Of a stretch of 64,000 nt of DNA, positions 10,623 to 21,512 are shown piece by piece (the first letter of the stretch is position 1; each line of letters begins with the position of its first letter). Origin of the DNA: Psychromonas sp. CNPT3 (GTDB lineage Bacteria; Pseudomonadota; Gammaproteobacteria; Enterobacterales; Psychromonadaceae). The notes below the pieces were generated by a model. That model was given only the letters and a program-made list of their open reading frames with translations, was not told where the DNA came from and ran no database searches. The translations under genes and the position numbers were made by a program. Location: positions 2,685,883 through 2,749,882 of the forward strand of contig NC_020802.1 in NCBI RefSeq assembly GCF_000153405.2, given 5' to 3'.

Positions 10623-11984
10623 TTATTTCTTCTTAACAGGACGAACCCAATTATTAATATTGCGTTGTTTACTGCGTGATATCGCAAGTGCATTTTCAGG
10701 TACATCACTCACCACCGTCGTGCCTGCCCCTGTAGTCGCACCATTACCAATGCTCAGAGGTGCAATTAACTGACAATCACTACCAATGAAAACATCATCA
10801 CCAATATGTGTTTGGAATTTATTAGCACCATCATAATTACACGTAATAACCCCCGCGCCCACATTTACATTACTGCCTACAATGCTGTCCCCTAAATAGG
10901 TTAAATGCCCACATTTTGTGCCATCACCTAATGTTGATTTTTTTATTTCAACAAAATTACCAATATGAACGTTCTTTTTCAATACCGTACCAGGACGAAT
11001 ACGCGCAAACGGACCTATCGTAGATGCGTCTCCAATCTGACTATCTTCAATAATAGAGTTCGCACTGATCTCAACGTTATCTGCAATATGGCAGTTAATT
11101 AAAATACAGTTTGCACCGATGCTAACACCATCACCTAGCGTGACTTTTCCTTTGATAATGACGTTAATATCAATATCAACATCTTGCCCACAAGAGAGCT
11201 CTCCACGTAAATCAAAACGCGCAGGATCGCGTAACATAACACCACTCAATAATAGCTGCTCCGCAACATTACGTTGATAAGCGCGCTCTAAATTTGCAAG
11301 TTGTAAACGGTTATTAACGCCCTCAACTTCAAAGGCATGACTTGGGTGCACGGCATTGATCATGGCACCTTGTTGATGTGCCATTGCGATAATGTCGGTA
11401 ATATAAAACTCGCCCGCTGCATTATCATTGCTTAACAGCGGTAGCCAACGACGTAAATCTGAAGCATCTGCAACTAAAATTCCGGTATTAACCTCATTAA
11501 TCTTTAATTGCTCTTTAGAGGCGTCTTTTTGCTCGACAATACCGATGATATCGCCCTGCTTACGCTCTATGCGTCCATAGCCAGTGGGATCATCTAAATA
11601 ATTAGTTAATAATGCGATGCCACCTTCAGGCTGGGCAGCTATTAATTTTTGTAATGTCTTAGCAGAGAGCAAAGGTACATCGCCATAAACCATCAAGATT
11701 TTTTCATCTTCTTGAAAGTGTGGCATTGCAATTTGCATCGCATGGCCAGTTCCTAATTGTTCAGTTTGCTCAATCCAATGTAAATTAGATGCGCTAATGG
11801 CAGTTTTCATTTGCTCGCCTCCATGACCATAGATCAAATGGATATGAGTCGCGCCAACTTCTTTAACCGTATCGATGACATGCTGCACCATCGGTTTATC
11901 AGCAATTTTATGGAGTACTTTAGGTAAACGAGAGCACATACGCGTACCTTTACCGGCGGCAAGAATAACAACACTAAGAGACAT
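10623..11984 (-). CDS. glmU: bifunctional UDP-GlcNAc synthesis enzyme GlmU
   Basis: A 453-aa cytoplasmic enzyme that acetylates glucosamine-1-phosphate and then transfers UMP from UTP, giving UDP-GlcNAc for peptidoglycan and LPS. The N-terminal uridyltransferase starts with LAAGKGTRM (8-16). From about residue 250 the C-terminal acetyltransferase shows the hexapeptide repeats of a left-handed beta helix ([24 protein letters not shown]). Length is normal. GAGG lies about 8 bp before the ATG. No atp genes or glmS flank it here, unlike E. coli. Confidence 0.97.
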   Translation of the reverse strand: MSLSVVILAAGKGTRMCSRLPKVLHKIADKPMVQHVIDTVKEVGATHIHLIYGHGGEQMKTAISASNLHWIEQTEQLGTGHAMQIAMPHFQEDEKILMVYGDVPLLSAKTLQKLIAAQPEGGIALLTNYLDDPTGYGRIERKQGDIIGIVEQKDASKEQLKINEVNTGILVADASDLRRWLPLLSNDNAAGEFYITDIIAMAHQQGAMINAVHPSHAFEVEGVNNRLQLANLERAYQRNVAEQLLLSGVMLRDPARFDLRGELSCGQDVDIDINVIIKGKVTLGDGVSIGANCILINCHIADNVEISANSIIEDSQIGDASTIGPFARIRPGTVLKKNVHIGNFVEIKKSTLGDGTKCGHLTYLGDSIVGSNVNVGAGVITCNYDGANKFQTHIGDDVFIGSDCQLIAPLSIGNGATTGAGTTVVSDVPENALAISRSKQRNINNWVRPVKKK

Positions 11985-12135
11985 ATTAACAACCTCAAAA
12001 AAGAAAACAGAGAAGACAAAGGCCTATTTTAACGGACTTTTAAGTAAGAGCGATAATAAAGTTTAATTTTACTGTCGAAAAACACGATTTTTCTGCATAA
12101 TCTTGACCTCTCGCTAGCGAAAAAGGTCTCTTTCA

Positions 12136-12963
12136 ATGAAACAAAAAATATTACAAGAAATGCACGTGCAAGCTGTTATCGATATTGATATCGAAATTAA
12201 GCAACGTATTGCCTTTATCAAAACAAAATTACAACAAGCGCGTAGTCATACCCTTGTCTTAGGCATCAGTGGTGGCGTCGATTCAAGCTGTGCAGGGCGA
12301 CTTTGCCAAATAGCTATCAACGAACTTAATAATGAAAACACCACAAATGCTTATCAATTTATAGCAGTACGCTTGCCCTATGCAGAGCAAAAAGATGAAC
12401 ATGAGGCGCAACTTGCCCTAAAATTTATTTGCCCTACGCATAACCTCACCGTAAATGTACAAAGTGGCACAGATGCTATCCACCAAGAAACATTGCAAAG
12501 TTTACAACAGACTAACCTTGATATAAATGGCGTTAATTTAGATTTTGTTAAAGGTAATGTAAAAGCGCGAATGCGCATGATAGCCCAATATGAAATTGCA
12601 GGATTAACGGGGGGATTAGTAGTGGGCACTGATCATAGCGCTGAAAACATTACCGGTTTTTATACTAAGCATGGTGATGGTGCTTGCGATCTTGCACCTT
12701 TATTTGGCTTAAACAAACGCCAGGTTCGATCGCTTGCTAAAACACTGGGGGCTCCCAAAATATTAGTCGAAAAGGCGCCAACAGCAGACTTAGAAGAACA
12801 AAAACCATTACTTGAAGATGAAGTCGCATTAGGAATGACTTATCAACAAATTGATGATTTTTTAGAAGGTAAAAAAGTCCCTCAAGATATTGAAGATAAA
12901 CTCATAAAATTATACCTTGCGACTGAGCACAAACGCCAAAGTATCCCAACGCTGTATAATTAA
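12136..12963 (+). CDS. nadE: NH3-dependent NAD+ synthetase
   Basis: A 275-aa cytoplasmic enzyme that amidates nicotinic acid adenine dinucleotide to NAD+ using ATP and ammonia. The PP-loop SGGVDSS is at 45-51, and GTDHSAEN plus [14 protein letters not shown] mark the family. There is no glutaminase domain, so it is the short form as in E. coli (275 aa). AAAGG precedes the ATG by about 10 bp. It is divergent from glmU and seems monocistronic. Confidence 0.95.
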   Translation: MKQKILQEMHVQAVIDIDIEIKQRIAFIKTKLQQARSHTLVLGISGGVDSSCAGRLCQIAINELNNENTTNAYQFIAVRLPYAEQKDEHEAQLALKFICPTHNLTVNVQSGTDAIHQETLQSLQQTNLDINGVNLDFVKGNVKARMRMIAQYEIAGLTGGLVVGTDHSAENITGFYTKHGDGACDLAPLFGLNKRQVRSLAKTLGAPKILVEKAPTADLEEQKPLLEDEVALGMTYQQIDDFLEGKKVPQDIEDKLIKLYLATEHKRQSIPTLYN

Positions 12964-13129
12964 TTACAGCAAAAGACTAGCCAGAGTAAACGAGTTAATG
13001 CTAAATTGAAAAGCTTCGCCCTTTTCTCTAGGGCTTTATGAGCCTATTAATCGAATGATAAACGCCCATAAAGAACGCTGAAAAAGAGTGCCGTTAATTT
13101 GATAAGCTAACAATAAAGGATTAAAAATG

Positions 13130-14242
13130 ATGAAAAAAGTAGGATTAATTGGTTGGCGAGGCATGGTTGGCTCAGTATTAATGCAGCGCATGTCAGCAGA
13201 AAATGATTTTTCAACCATGGAGCCTGTTTTTTTCAGCACCTCTCAAACAGGCCTTAAGGCCCCGAACCATGGCCAAAAAGAAATCCAGCTACAAGATGCT
13301 TATGCACTGCAGAGTTTGTCTAAAATGGATATTATTGTAACCTGCCAAGGTGGAGAATATACCGATGAGATCTACCCTAAATTACGCGCTCAAGGATGGA
13401 GCGGATATTGGATAGATGCAGCATCTACACTGCGCATGCGCGATGATGCCTTAATCGTTTTAGATCCTATCAATAACCAAAGCATACAAGAAGGCCTACA
13501 AAACGGCATCAAAACGTATGTTGGTGGGAATTGCACCGTCTCATTATTACTGATGGCATTAGGTGGCTTATTTGCCAAAGATCTTATTGAATGGGTTGCA
13601 CCACAAACGTATCAAGCGGCATCCGGTGCGGGTGCAAAAAATATGCGTGAATTAATTGCACAAATGGGCTCTATTGAGCAATGTGTATCCCAGCAACTCA
13701 GCGATCCTGCCTCTGCCATTTTAGAGATAGATAGAAAAGTCACCGAGCATTTACGTAGCGATCAATTACCTACCCAGCAATTTGGTAGCCCACTTGCAGG
13801 TAGCTTGATCCCTTGGATCGATGCAGAAATGCCCTCAGGTCAAAGTAAAGAAGAGTGGAAAGCACAAGTTGAAGCGAATAAAATTTTAGGTAAAAATAAA
13901 GAGATTATTCCGATTGATGGTTTATGCATACGTATTGGTGCAATGCGTTGTCATAGCCAAGCTATCACCATGAAACTAAAAAAAGATATCAACATCTTAG
14001 AGATTGAAAAAATACTCGCCGATCATAATGAGTGGGTGAAGGTTATTCCCAATACACGAGAAGCTTCTATTGCAGAGCTGTCTCCTGCGGCGGTAAGTGG
14101 CACGTTAAACATTGCAGTTGGGCGGATAAGAAAATTAAGCATGGGCGCACAATACGTTAGTGCATTTACCGTGGGCGACCAGTTATTATGGGGAGCCGCA
14201 GAGCCACTACGACGTATGCTTAATATTTTATTAGTAAAATAG
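13130..14242 (+). CDS. asd: aspartate-semialdehyde dehydrogenase
   Basis: A 370-aa NADPH enzyme making aspartate semialdehyde for lysine, threonine, methionine and diaminopimelate synthesis. The N-terminal [12 protein letters not shown] binds NADP and the catalytic Cys lies in GGNCTVS. Two ATGs are adjacent (13127 and 13130); with the second, the catalytic residue is Cys135 as in E. coli, so that start is used, 9 bp after AAAGGA. It belongs to the Gram-negative Asd class by length and motifs. Expression control in E. coli is by lysine; no riboswitch was recognised upstream. Confidence 0.95.
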   Translation: MKKVGLIGWRGMVGSVLMQRMSAENDFSTMEPVFFSTSQTGLKAPNHGQKEIQLQDAYALQSLSKMDIIVTCQGGEYTDEIYPKLRAQGWSGYWIDAASTLRMRDDALIVLDPINNQSIQEGLQNGIKTYVGGNCTVSLLLMALGGLFAKDLIEWVAPQTYQAASGAGAKNMRELIAQMGSIEQCVSQQLSDPASAILEIDRKVTEHLRSDQLPTQQFGSPLAGSLIPWIDAEMPSGQSKEEWKAQVEANKILGKNKEIIPIDGLCIRIGAMRCHSQAITMKLKKDINILEIEKILADHNEWVKVIPNTREASIAELSPAAVSGTLNIAVGRIRKLSMGAQYVSAFTVGDQLLWGAAEPLRRMLNILLVK

Positions 14243-14260
14243 TATAAACGTATTAGATTA

Positions 14261-14287
14261 AAAAAGGCGCTTTAAAAGCGCCTTTTT
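14261..14287. terminator. bidirectional terminator between asd and gpsA
   Basis: AAAAAGGCGCTTT and AAAGCGCCTTTTT form a near-perfect stem with A- and T-runs on both sides, placed between two convergent genes. Confidence 0.9.
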
Positions 14288-14324
14288 ATTATGTGATATG
14301 CAGCAGTTCTGCACTTAAGACATA

Positions 14325-15332
14325 TTATCTTTCACCGGTTTTAGCACGAGCGAGTAAATCAATCGCGGCTTCTTTAACACCTTTACCTTGATAGAGAACA
14401 TAATAAATCTGCTCACAAATTGGCATTTCAATATTTAACTTGTTAGCAAGATTATACACTTCTTCAGTGTTTCGATAACCTTCGACTACTTGCCCTATCT
14501 CTTCTTGCGCCTCATCAATCCCTTTACCTTGCCCTAGCGCTAAGCCAAAGCGACGGTTTCTCGATTGATTATCGGTACATGTTAAGACCAAATCACCTAA
14601 ACCTGCCATCCCCATAAACGAAGACTCTTGCGCGCCAAGTGCAACCCCTAAACGCGTTAACTCAACTAAACCACGCGTTATCAAAGCAGTACGCGCATTT
14701 GCGCCAAAACCAAGACCATCGGCAAGACCCGCACCAATGGCAATCACGTTTTTAACTGCGCCACCGAGTTGCACCGCAATAAAATCATCCGAGACATAAG
14801 CTCTAAAATTACTTTTATTATGCAATAAGTCTGCAATATCTTGTGTAAATTGAGTTTGCGTCCCTGCGACTGCCACCGCGGTCGGTAAACCTTTTGCCAC
14901 TTCAAGCGCAAAAGTAGGCCCAGATACCACAGCTAAAGGATGCGCATCACCTAACACATCCCTGGCGACTTCTTGTAATAATCGCCCTGTTTTAGCTTCT
15001 AAGCCTTTCGTTGCCCAAGCAATACGATGCTGCGCCGTTAAAAACGGTTTGATTTGTTTTAAAACCAAGCCAAACACATGACTAGGAACCACCAATAAAA
15101 CAGTGGTTGTCGAGGCTAAACACACCTCTAGACTTTCTTCTGCTGTTAATAATTCAGGAAAAGAGATCCCGGCAAGAAAAGCTTTATTTTCTCTGTCTTC
15201 TTGCAAACGCTGTATATGATCTGCTTCATGTCCCCAAAGCAATGTGGAATGTCCATTTCTAGCCAAACATACAGCAAGGGCTGTGCCGTACGAGCCAGCA
15301 CCTAATACTGTAATGGCTTTTTGATCTGCCAT
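14325..15332 (-). CDS. gpsA: glycerol-3-phosphate dehydrogenase [NAD(P)+]
   Basis: A 335-aa enzyme that reduces dihydroxyacetone phosphate to sn-glycerol-3-phosphate for phospholipid synthesis. The N-terminal Rossmann motif is [29 protein letters not shown] and [10 protein letters not shown] identify the family. Last gene of the yibN-grxC-secB-gpsA unit, 14 bp after secB, the same order as in E. coli. Confidence 0.96.
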   Translation of the reverse strand: MADQKAITVLGAGSYGTALAVCLARNGHSTLLWGHEADHIQRLQEDRENKAFLAGISFPELLTAEESLEVCLASTTTVLLVVPSHVFGLVLKQIKPFLTAQHRIAWATKGLEAKTGRLLQEVARDVLGDAHPLAVVSGPTFALEVAKGLPTAVAVAGTQTQFTQDIADLLHNKSNFRAYVSDDFIAVQLGGAVKNVIAIGAGLADGLGFGANARTALITRGLVELTRLGVALGAQESSFMGMAGLGDLVLTCTDNQSRNRRFGLALGQGKGIDEAQEEIGQVVEGYRNTEEVYNLANKLNIEMPICEQIYYVLYQGKGVKEAAIDLLARAKTGER

Positions 15333-15346
15333 TTAATACCTACTTA

Positions 15347-15829
15347 TTAAGAGTCTAATTTAGTACTTTCTGCAGATTCAACTTCTGCTTGTTTTTGAGC
15401 AATTGCATTTTGAAATAACACATCAAAATTAACAGGTGCTAAATTCAATTGTGGGAATGTACCACGTGTAACAAGGCTTGCGATTGTCTCACGTGCATAT
15501 GGGAATAAAATGTTAGGACAAAAAGCATTTAAACAATGCGCCATTTGTGCGCCTTCTAAATTACCGACAGTGAAAATACCCGCTTGTTGTACTTCACACA
15601 AAAATGCCACATCTTCACCGATTTTTGCCGTTGCTGTTAGCGTTAACACGACTTCATAAACGTTATCTTCTAATTTTACGTTTTTAGTATCAATATCCAT
15701 TGAAACTTCAGGTACCCATTCCTTTTTAAACACAGCTGGAGAATTTGGACATTCAAAAGAAATATCTTTGACATAGACACGTTGGATATTAAATTCAATT
15801 TGTTCTGCTTGTTGCTCTGACATGTTCAT
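15347..15829 (-). CDS. secB: protein-export chaperone SecB
   Basis: A 160-aa acidic tetrameric chaperone that keeps precursors unfolded and delivers them to SecA. Family motifs seen include [16 protein letters not shown], the central AGIF and [11 protein letters not shown]. Length is normal (E. coli 155). It lies between grxC and gpsA on the same strand. The gap to grxC is about 100 bp, so it may also have its own promoter. Confidence 0.96.
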   Translation of the reverse strand: MNMSEQQAEQIEFNIQRVYVKDISFECPNSPAVFKKEWVPEVSMDIDTKNVKLEDNVYEVVLTLTATAKIGEDVAFLCEVQQAGIFTVGNLEGAQMAHCLNAFCPNILFPYARETIASLVTRGTFPQLNLAPVNFDVLFQNAIAQKQAEVESAESTKLDS

Positions 15830-15932
15830 CCCTTATTTATTTTAATTATTAAATTTTATATGCTCAATTACTGATACACGGCGCCTAAGCATTTCGCTTC
15901 CTTGTGATGCAGAATGCTTGGCTGAAAAGCCT

Positions 15933-16187
15933 TTATGATGCGTTTAAAAGCGCATCTAATTTTGCTTCATGCTCTAAAGCATAAAGCTCATCACAACCAC
16001 CAATAGGCTGTGCATTTATTAAGATTTGAGGCACTGTATGTCCACCCGTTAGCGCTTGCATTTTTGCACGCTCAGTGGGATCAGAAACATCGATTTGCGT
16101 ATATTGCACTTTTTTATTATCTAATAAACGTAATGCGCGAATACAATATGGACACCAAGGCGTCGTATATATAGTTACTGCTACCAT
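15933..16187 (-). CDS. grxC: glutaredoxin 3
   Basis: An 84-aa glutaredoxin with the redox motif CPYC at about residues 12-15 and the glutathione-binding GGHTVPQI and GGCDEL segments. It reduces disulfides with glutathione. Its ATG overlaps the TAA of the rhodanese gene by one base (TAATG), which implies translational coupling. Confidence 0.94.
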   Translation of the reverse strand: MVAVTIYTTPWCPYCIRALRLLDNKKVQYTQIDVSDPTERAKMQALTGGHTVPQILINAQPIGGCDELYALEHEAKLDALLNAS

Positions 16188-16627
16188 TATTTTCTGATCA
16201 CAGGTAGGTTTTCAGAAACCCAACCGCTCATGCCTTCGTCAAGATTATTAACATTAGTAAAGCCTGCTTTTGCGAGTTTAATCGCGCTAGCTTTTGAGCG
16301 TAGTCCTGAATCACACACTACAATAATAGGCGTTTGTTTGTGACTTTCTATCATGCTTAATTTTCCGTCATCAATCTGTGACTGAGTTATATTTTTTGCA
16401 TGTACAATATGGCCTTTTTTATAATCGGCAGGCTCACGAACATCGACAACAATCGCATTTTCTTTATTAATTAAAAGCGTCGCATCTTGTCTATCTATAT
16501 TTTTAAAACCACTAAATTTTTCTTTAAAAACGTGGTGTAAGAACATGCCAGCAATAGCCAACCAAGCAACAGATAACATCATATTACGTGAAAAAAAGTC
16601 TATATATTCTTGCATAGTAAAGTTCAT
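16187..16627 (-). CDS. yibN: membrane-anchored rhodanese YibN
   Basis: A 146-aa protein with one N-terminal membrane helix (about residues 16-33) and a rhodanese domain with the active Cys in VVCDSGLRS and the VVDVREPADY motif. The domain should face the cytoplasm. It could transfer sulfane sulfur, but the substrate is unknown. First gene of the unit with grxC, secB and gpsA, as in E. coli. Confidence 0.9.
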   Translation of the reverse strand: MNFTMQEYIDFFSRNMMLSVAWLAIAGMFLHHVFKEKFSGFKNIDRQDATLLINKENAIVVDVREPADYKKGHIVHAKNITQSQIDDGKLSMIESHKQTPIIVVCDSGLRSKASAIKLAKAGFTNVNNLDEGMSGWVSENLPVIRK

Positions 16628-16659
16628 CTCTATAAGTAAAAAACAATTTGGAGGTTAGT

Positions 16660-16730
16660 ATACCCATGATACTTCAAGATGCAAAATCAACAAGCCAAAT
16701 TGGAGTTAGCTTCTCTATATAAGATTGAAA
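16660..16730 (+). repeat. dispersed repeat family B, copy 1, in the yibN-gpmI spacer
   Basis: Starts ATACCCATGAT and ends TTAGCTTCTCT...ATTGAAA. The same sequence occurs inverted at 51025-51095 with about 70 percent identity, including ATCANCAAGCC in the middle. It lies in the divergent yibN/gpmI spacer 16628-16979, where I see no gene. Confidence 0.65.
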
Positions 16731-16979
16731 CAGTGAGGCCTTTATAATAACCAAGATACCTTTATCAATGATACGAATGCGTGCTTTATTAAAAGTTTTA
16801 AAGTACCAGACAGATAAACATGGCCCAATAAAAAGAACGGACAACACATTTTATCTTATCTTCTCTTTATAAATTTTTCATGAATCTAAGTAGATATTGA
16901 TCTGTACAGTGACAAGCCTCTCAAATGTAGTAAAATCAACCTCATTAATATTTTATTTTTTATCAGAAAGAGGCTTTAT

Positions 16980-18509
16980 ATGACGATTGCTAAAAAACCA
17001 CTTGTATTATTGATCATGGATGGTTGGGGATACCGCCCTGATATGCCTGATAACGCAGTATCAAATGCACGCACTCCGATACTTGACCAATTGTGTAAAG
17101 ATTATGCAAATACGCATATCTCAGCATCTGGCATAGATGTTGGTTTACCCGATGGACAAATGGGTAATTCTGAAGTGGGCCATACCAATATTGGTGCTGG
17201 TCGTACCGTTTACCAAAATTTAACTAAAGTCACTAAATCTATTGCAGATGGTGATTTTTTTGAAAATAACGTTTTGGTTTCAGCAATCAATAAAGCTGTC
17301 GAAGCAAATAAAGCCGTTCATATTATGGCGCTTGCATCTCCGGGTGGCGTACATAGCTTTGATGAGCATATTTTAGCTGCTATTGAGTTAGCTGCAAAAC
17401 GTGGCGCTAAAAAAATATTTGTACATGCATTTTTAGATGGTCGCGATACGCCACCACGTAGTGCAGCGCTGACATTACAAAAGTTTGAAGATAAGTATAA
17501 AGAACTTGGCGTTGGCCGCACCGCAACGATCATTGGTCGTTACTATGCATTAGATCGTGATACTCGTTGGGAACGTGTACAAGAAGCTTATGATTTACTG
17601 ACATTATCAAAAGCAGATTATAAAGCAGAAAGCGCATTAGCGGGCTTAAAAGCAGCTTATACGCGCGATGAAAACGATGAATTCGTTAAAGCGACTGTTA
17701 TCGGTGAAAACGCGCCAATTGAAGATGGCGATACGCTGTTATTTTTAAACTTCCGAGCTGATCGTGCACGTGAGATCTCATATGCTTTTTGTGATGCTAA
17801 TTTTAGTGGCTTTGAACGCGCAGCAACACCGAAAATAACTTTCGCAACTCTCACTGAATATGCAAATGATATTGTTGCTCCTGCCGCTTATCCAAGTGAA
17901 TCATTACAAAATACGTTAGGCGAATGGTTAGCTGATCATAACAAAACACAATTACGTATTTCAGAAACTGAAAAATATGCACACGTTACCTTTTTCTTTA
18001 ATGGCGGCATTGAAGATGAATTTAAAGGTGAAGATCGTATTTTGATCAAATCTCCTGCTGTTGCAACTTATGATATGCAACCAGAGATGAGCTCTGAAGA
18101 GCTTACTGAAAAATTAACCACCGCTATCCGTAGCCAAAAATATGATGTGATCATTTGTAACTATCCAAATGGTGACATGGTAGGCCATACAGGTGTGTAC
18201 GATGCAGCCGTTAAAGCATGTGAAGCGGTAGACACTTGTGTAGGACAAGTCGTTGCTGCATTAAAAGAGGTTGATGGCGAATGTTTGATAACTGCAGATC
18301 ATGGTAATGCGGAGCAAATGATTGATCCTAACACTGGTGGAATACATACTGCGCACACTAACTTACCCGTTCCCTTTATTTATGTCGGTCGTGAAGCGAC
18401 AATGGCAGAAAATGGACGTTTATGTGATATTGCACCTACAATACTTACATTACTGGATCTTGAGATCCCAAGTGAAATGACGGGTAAAACTCTTATTTCA
18501 TTAAAATAA
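16980..18509 (+). CDS. gpmI: 2,3-bisphosphoglycerate-independent phosphoglycerate mutase
   Basis: A 509-aa Mn2+ metalloenzyme interconverting 3- and 2-phosphoglycerate. Asp14 in MDGWG and the phosphorylated Ser64 in GNSEVGH are present, as are [11 protein letters not shown] and the C-terminal metal motif [10 protein letters not shown]. Length is normal. AAGAGG precedes the ATG. It is followed 100 bp later by envC, the same pair as gpmM-envC in E. coli. Confidence 0.97.
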   Translation: MTIAKKPLVLLIMDGWGYRPDMPDNAVSNARTPILDQLCKDYANTHISASGIDVGLPDGQMGNSEVGHTNIGAGRTVYQNLTKVTKSIADGDFFENNVLVSAINKAVEANKAVHIMALASPGGVHSFDEHILAAIELAAKRGAKKIFVHAFLDGRDTPPRSAALTLQKFEDKYKELGVGRTATIIGRYYALDRDTRWERVQEAYDLLTLSKADYKAESALAGLKAAYTRDENDEFVKATVIGENAPIEDGDTLLFLNFRADRAREISYAFCDANFSGFERAATPKITFATLTEYANDIVAPAAYPSESLQNTLGEWLADHNKTQLRISETEKYAHVTFFFNGGIEDEFKGEDRILIKSPAVATYDMQPEMSSEELTEKLTTAIRSQKYDVIICNYPNGDMVGHTGVYDAAVKACEAVDTCVGQVVAALKEVDGECLITADHGNAEQMIDPNTGGIHTAHTNLPVPFIYVGREATMAENGRLCDIAPTILTLLDLEIPSEMTGKTLISLK

Positions 18510-18608
18510 ACGCGACAACACAGTATTTAGTTTTTTTACTCAACTTATTTTGAAAAGTTGTTAAAATTTCTAAATACTGACTTTTTATTGGATAAGTGTA
18601 TAAAATTA

Positions 18609-19829
18609 ATGATAGATCAATACCCAAAACAGCCTTTCGGAAAAAAAAGACAAGCTTACAAATCTTTGTTTTTATTCTTACTTCTATTGTTCCCTGTTTC
18701 CACAAGCTGGGCAAGTAACGATTTATCACGATTACAACAAAAAATAACAAAAACAACACAACAAAGTCTTAAACAAAAACAGCAACAGCAACGTTTAGAA
18801 GATCAAGTCGCGAGTGCCGAAAAAAGAACGGCCTCTGCAGCTCTCATCGAGCGAAAAACACAAAAAAAATTAATAAAGAAAAAACGACACTTACGTGATC
18901 TACAAAAAAACATCCAGAAATTAGAAAAAGACACGAAGACACAACAAAAACTATTACAAAAACTACTCCTCAGCGCTTATATGAGTGGCCAACATGATTT
19001 TATTAAATTATTACTCAATCAAGAAAACATCAGTAAAATTACGCGTGCAAAAACCTATTATCAGTATCTTAATGAAGCCCGCTTAGAGAGTCTTCATACA
19101 CTACAAAAAACGCAAGAGCAATTAATAGATAACAGAGCGGATGTCACACAATCGCTAAATGATCTTTACGCACTAGATAAACAACAAAAGAAAACAAAAA
19201 AGACGCTATTACAACAAAAAAATAAACGACAATTCGCTTTAAATAAATTAAACAAAGACTTAAATTATCAACGTTCACAGCTTGCCAAACTCAATGGCGC
19301 AGAAAGAGCACTAAAAACAAAGCTTAAAAAAGAGAAAATAATACGTCAAAAAACACAAGCGCGTATACAAGCTCGCATACAAGCCAACAAAGAAAAAGAG
19401 AGAGAAAGGGCTAAAAATAAAAGGAAAAAACAGTTACCGATTGATCAGCTTAAAGGTAAATTAAAATGGCCTATCAAAGGTAAAGTATTAGCCCACTTTG
19501 GCAGTAAGCGTAGCGCAAAAATAAGATGGAAAGGGATCCTTATCTCCGCGAATGAGGGCGAAAAAGTCAAAGCGGTTGCCTCTGGAAGGGTTCTTTTTGC
19601 GGGTTACTTTAAAGGTTACGGCATGGTAATAGCCCTTGAACATGGTGACGACCACATTACCCTTTATGCGTATAACCAAGCACTGCTCTATAAAACAGGA
19701 GAGACCGTTTTTGCGGGTGATAATATTGCATTGGCAGGCCACAGTGGTGGGCAAGAGAGAAATAGTCTTTATTTTGAACTTACTTATAAGGGAAAAGCAC
19801 AAAATCCTTTAAGATGGCTACAAAAATAA
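18609..19829 (+). CDS. envC: murein hydrolase activator EnvC
   Basis: A 406-aa periplasmic protein that activates the amidases AmiA and AmiB at the division septum through FtsEX. A signal peptide (SLFLFLLLLFPVSTSWA) is followed by a long Gln/Lys-rich coiled coil (about residues 40-260) and a C-terminal LytM domain (about 285-406). LytM catalytic metal ligands are degenerate, as expected for an activator. The open frame extends upstream to a TTG at 18558, but ATG 18609 gives a proper signal peptide and is chosen; its ribosome site is weak. Confidence 0.88.
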   Translation: MIDQYPKQPFGKKRQAYKSLFLFLLLLFPVSTSWASNDLSRLQQKITKTTQQSLKQKQQQQRLEDQVASAEKRTASAALIERKTQKKLIKKKRHLRDLQKNIQKLEKDTKTQQKLLQKLLLSAYMSGQHDFIKLLLNQENISKITRAKTYYQYLNEARLESLHTLQKTQEQLIDNRADVTQSLNDLYALDKQQKKTKKTLLQQKNKRQFALNKLNKDLNYQRSQLAKLNGAERALKTKLKKEKIIRQKTQARIQARIQANKEKERERAKNKRKKQLPIDQLKGKLKWPIKGKVLAHFGSKRSAKIRWKGILISANEGEKVKAVASGRVLFAGYFKGYGMVIALEHGDDHITLYAYNQALLYKTGETVFAGDNIALAGHSGGQERNSLYFELTYKGKAQNPLRWLQK

Positions 19830-20187
19830 AGACGAACTAAATTGATAATGAGAGCGCAAAGAGAAACACTTTGGCTCTCTGAGATATAGGCGTAAAAAGC
19901 GAAATTGAAGCCTATTATATCCATTAACTTACACTCTTTTTTTTGAATAAGCAGAGTCGATGTTGCAACCTTATAAAATCACGATTAAACTAGCAGACGA
20001 AAAATGTGATCATCCCAGTGCCCCGTATCCTGAAACATTAATTTTTTACACAATGCATTGTCTAAAAAATACAATCCCAGCTGATTGATGCCTCAAAGGA
20101 TTTACTCGCGCCAACTAAGATGCCACAAATTTACACTTAAAAAATGTAATGCACACATTCTTAGCTTACCAATAAAGAGTCCATATT
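19830..20187. other. envC-panM spacer with hairpin
   Basis: A stem (GAGAGC-CAAAG at 19850-19861 with CTTTG-GCTCTC at 19869-19879) follows envC but has no U-tract. A 42-codon open frame at 19960-20088 begins MLQPYKITIKLADEKC; it has no good ribosome site and I do not recognise it. No other gene is seen. Confidence 0.4.
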
Positions 20188-20610
20188 ATGCGTTTATCCG
20201 TTACTTCCGCCTTATTATCTGCGCAATTATTAATTGATCTTGCCAAGATTTATCAACCTTATTTCGACGCAGATAAACTTACCCAACAAGCACTTACGGC
20301 GCTCATTGAAAACAAAGATAGTACCTTATATGTGACTCTTTTTAATGAACGTCATTTGGGCGCGGTTGAGGTAAAAGTAGAGGGTAATAAAGCCTGCCTC
20401 AGTTTATTAAGCATCAGAGATCTTACTCGCCGTAGAGGGGTAGGTATTAATTTATTACGTGAAGTTGAAAAACATTTAAAAATACAATCAGTACAAGAAG
20501 TCGCGTTAACGTTAGAAGACTTTCCGAAACAAGAGCAAGCGGGTGTCGCTCTTTTTCTACAAGCTGCCGGTTATCAGAATATTTCCGATATATATATTAA
20601 ACAGATCTAA
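20188..20610 (+). CDS. panM: PanM/PanZ-like GNAT protein (PanD maturation factor)
   Basis: A 140-aa GNAT-fold protein. The segments LFNERHLGAVEVKV and DLTRRRGVGINLLREVEKHL align well with E. coli PanM (PanZ), including the acetyl-CoA pyrophosphate-binding RRRGVG. PanM binds acetyl-CoA and triggers self-cleavage of aspartate decarboxylase PanD in pantothenate synthesis. No panD lies in the window. The C-terminal part is diverged, so another small GNAT role is possible. Confidence 0.75.
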   Translation: MRLSVTSALLSAQLLIDLAKIYQPYFDADKLTQQALTALIENKDSTLYVTLFNERHLGAVEVKVEGNKACLSLLSIRDLTRRRGVGINLLREVEKHLKIQSVQEVALTLEDFPKQEQAGVALFLQAAGYQNISDIYIKQI

Positions 20611-20624
20611 AAAGAAGCAGTTCA

Positions 20625-20784
20625 ATACCAAAGGAACTAAAAAAGTGATCCGTCTTGCTTGTTGAAATTATCCCTACCTGCGTTATGAGTTTTGAAGTGA
20701 GACAACTATCTCCTGCAACTCATGCCTTAGTAGTGCTAATTTTTCCTGCGCAATACATGCTCAATTAATTAATTCCATTGGTAT
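20625..20784 (+). mobile_element. MITE-like element, copy 1
   Basis: A 160-bp noncoding element. Its ends are imperfect inverted repeats: ATACCAAAGGAACTAAAAAA on the left and, on the other strand, ATACCAATGGAATTAATTAA on the right. A second inverted copy lies at 45594-45759, sharing AAAGTGATCC, CTTGCTTGTTGAAATTATCCC and GTGCTAATTTTTCCTGCGC. It fills the spacer between panM and the convergent lipoprotein gene. No transposase is present. Confidence 0.75.
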
Positions 20785-20810
20785 ACCCTTATCCATTACA
20801 CTGCTTAATA

Positions 20811-21410
20811 TTATCTTCCTGCAATAGGGAAGCGTCCCATCATTAGTTTTAAAATCCACTGCATGCGCTGGCTATCCGTCATGCCATTTGGGCCATCTAA
20901 ATTCACGAAACCTTGTATCGCAGAGCGCCAGTATACTTTTTGTAAATCAGGATCTAATAACAATAATAAGAAACTGCCTTTTTCATAGCGAACATCTTTT
21001 ATCGCATCGCTGTTTAAATGCGGTAACAATCCAAATTTACGTTCAATTTTTGCATCTGCTACATCATTTTCAAGTGCAAATAAAAAGCCTACAACCATAT
21101 CGGCTTTTGCTCTGTCCGCTTCATAAACATAGCCTTTAGTCGCTAAATATTTAATTATTTCAGTTTGCAGGTAGGCTCTTATCTCATTTTGATTTTTGTT
21201 TGCAGACGCAGATAAAACGTAACTATAACTGTCATCCCATGAAAATGTGTTAAAGGCAGGCAATACTTGTGCAGGATCACCACTACTGACCACGGTTAAT
21301 CTTTGTGTTTTTTCAGGTGACTTCTGACTCACAGGGGCAACATCATTGCTTGGCGAAGAACATGCAAACAAAGCCAGCAAGCAAATGTATATAAAATATT
21401 TTTTAAACAT
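20811..21410 (-). CDS. DUF4136-like outer lipoprotein
   Basis: A lipoprotein of about 199 aa. The signal peptide ends in the lipobox LALFAC and the mature part has the DUF4136 pattern (FNTFSWDDSY near the start, ADMVVGFLFAL in the middle, VYWRSAIQGFVN near the end). ATG 21410 is preferred over 21428 because GAGAGG lies just upstream. Function of the family is unknown. It lies between the MITE element and dusA on the minus strand. Confidence 0.75.
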   Translation of the reverse strand: MFKKYFIYICLLALFACSSPSNDVAPVSQKSPEKTQRLTVVSSGDPAQVLPAFNTFSWDDSYSYVLSASANKNQNEIRAYLQTEIIKYLATKGYVYEADRAKADMVVGFLFALENDVADAKIERKFGLLPHLNSDAIKDVRYEKGSFLLLLLDPDLQKVYWRSAIQGFVNLDGPNGMTDSQRMQWILKLMMGRFPIAGR

Positions 21411-21512
21411 ATAGCCTCTCAATTCCATCTAAAATAGTGCATTGATACTAACTCAAAAAGTAACAATGCACTCTATTTATTAAAACCCTGATCTCTTGTT
21501 TTTATATTAGTT

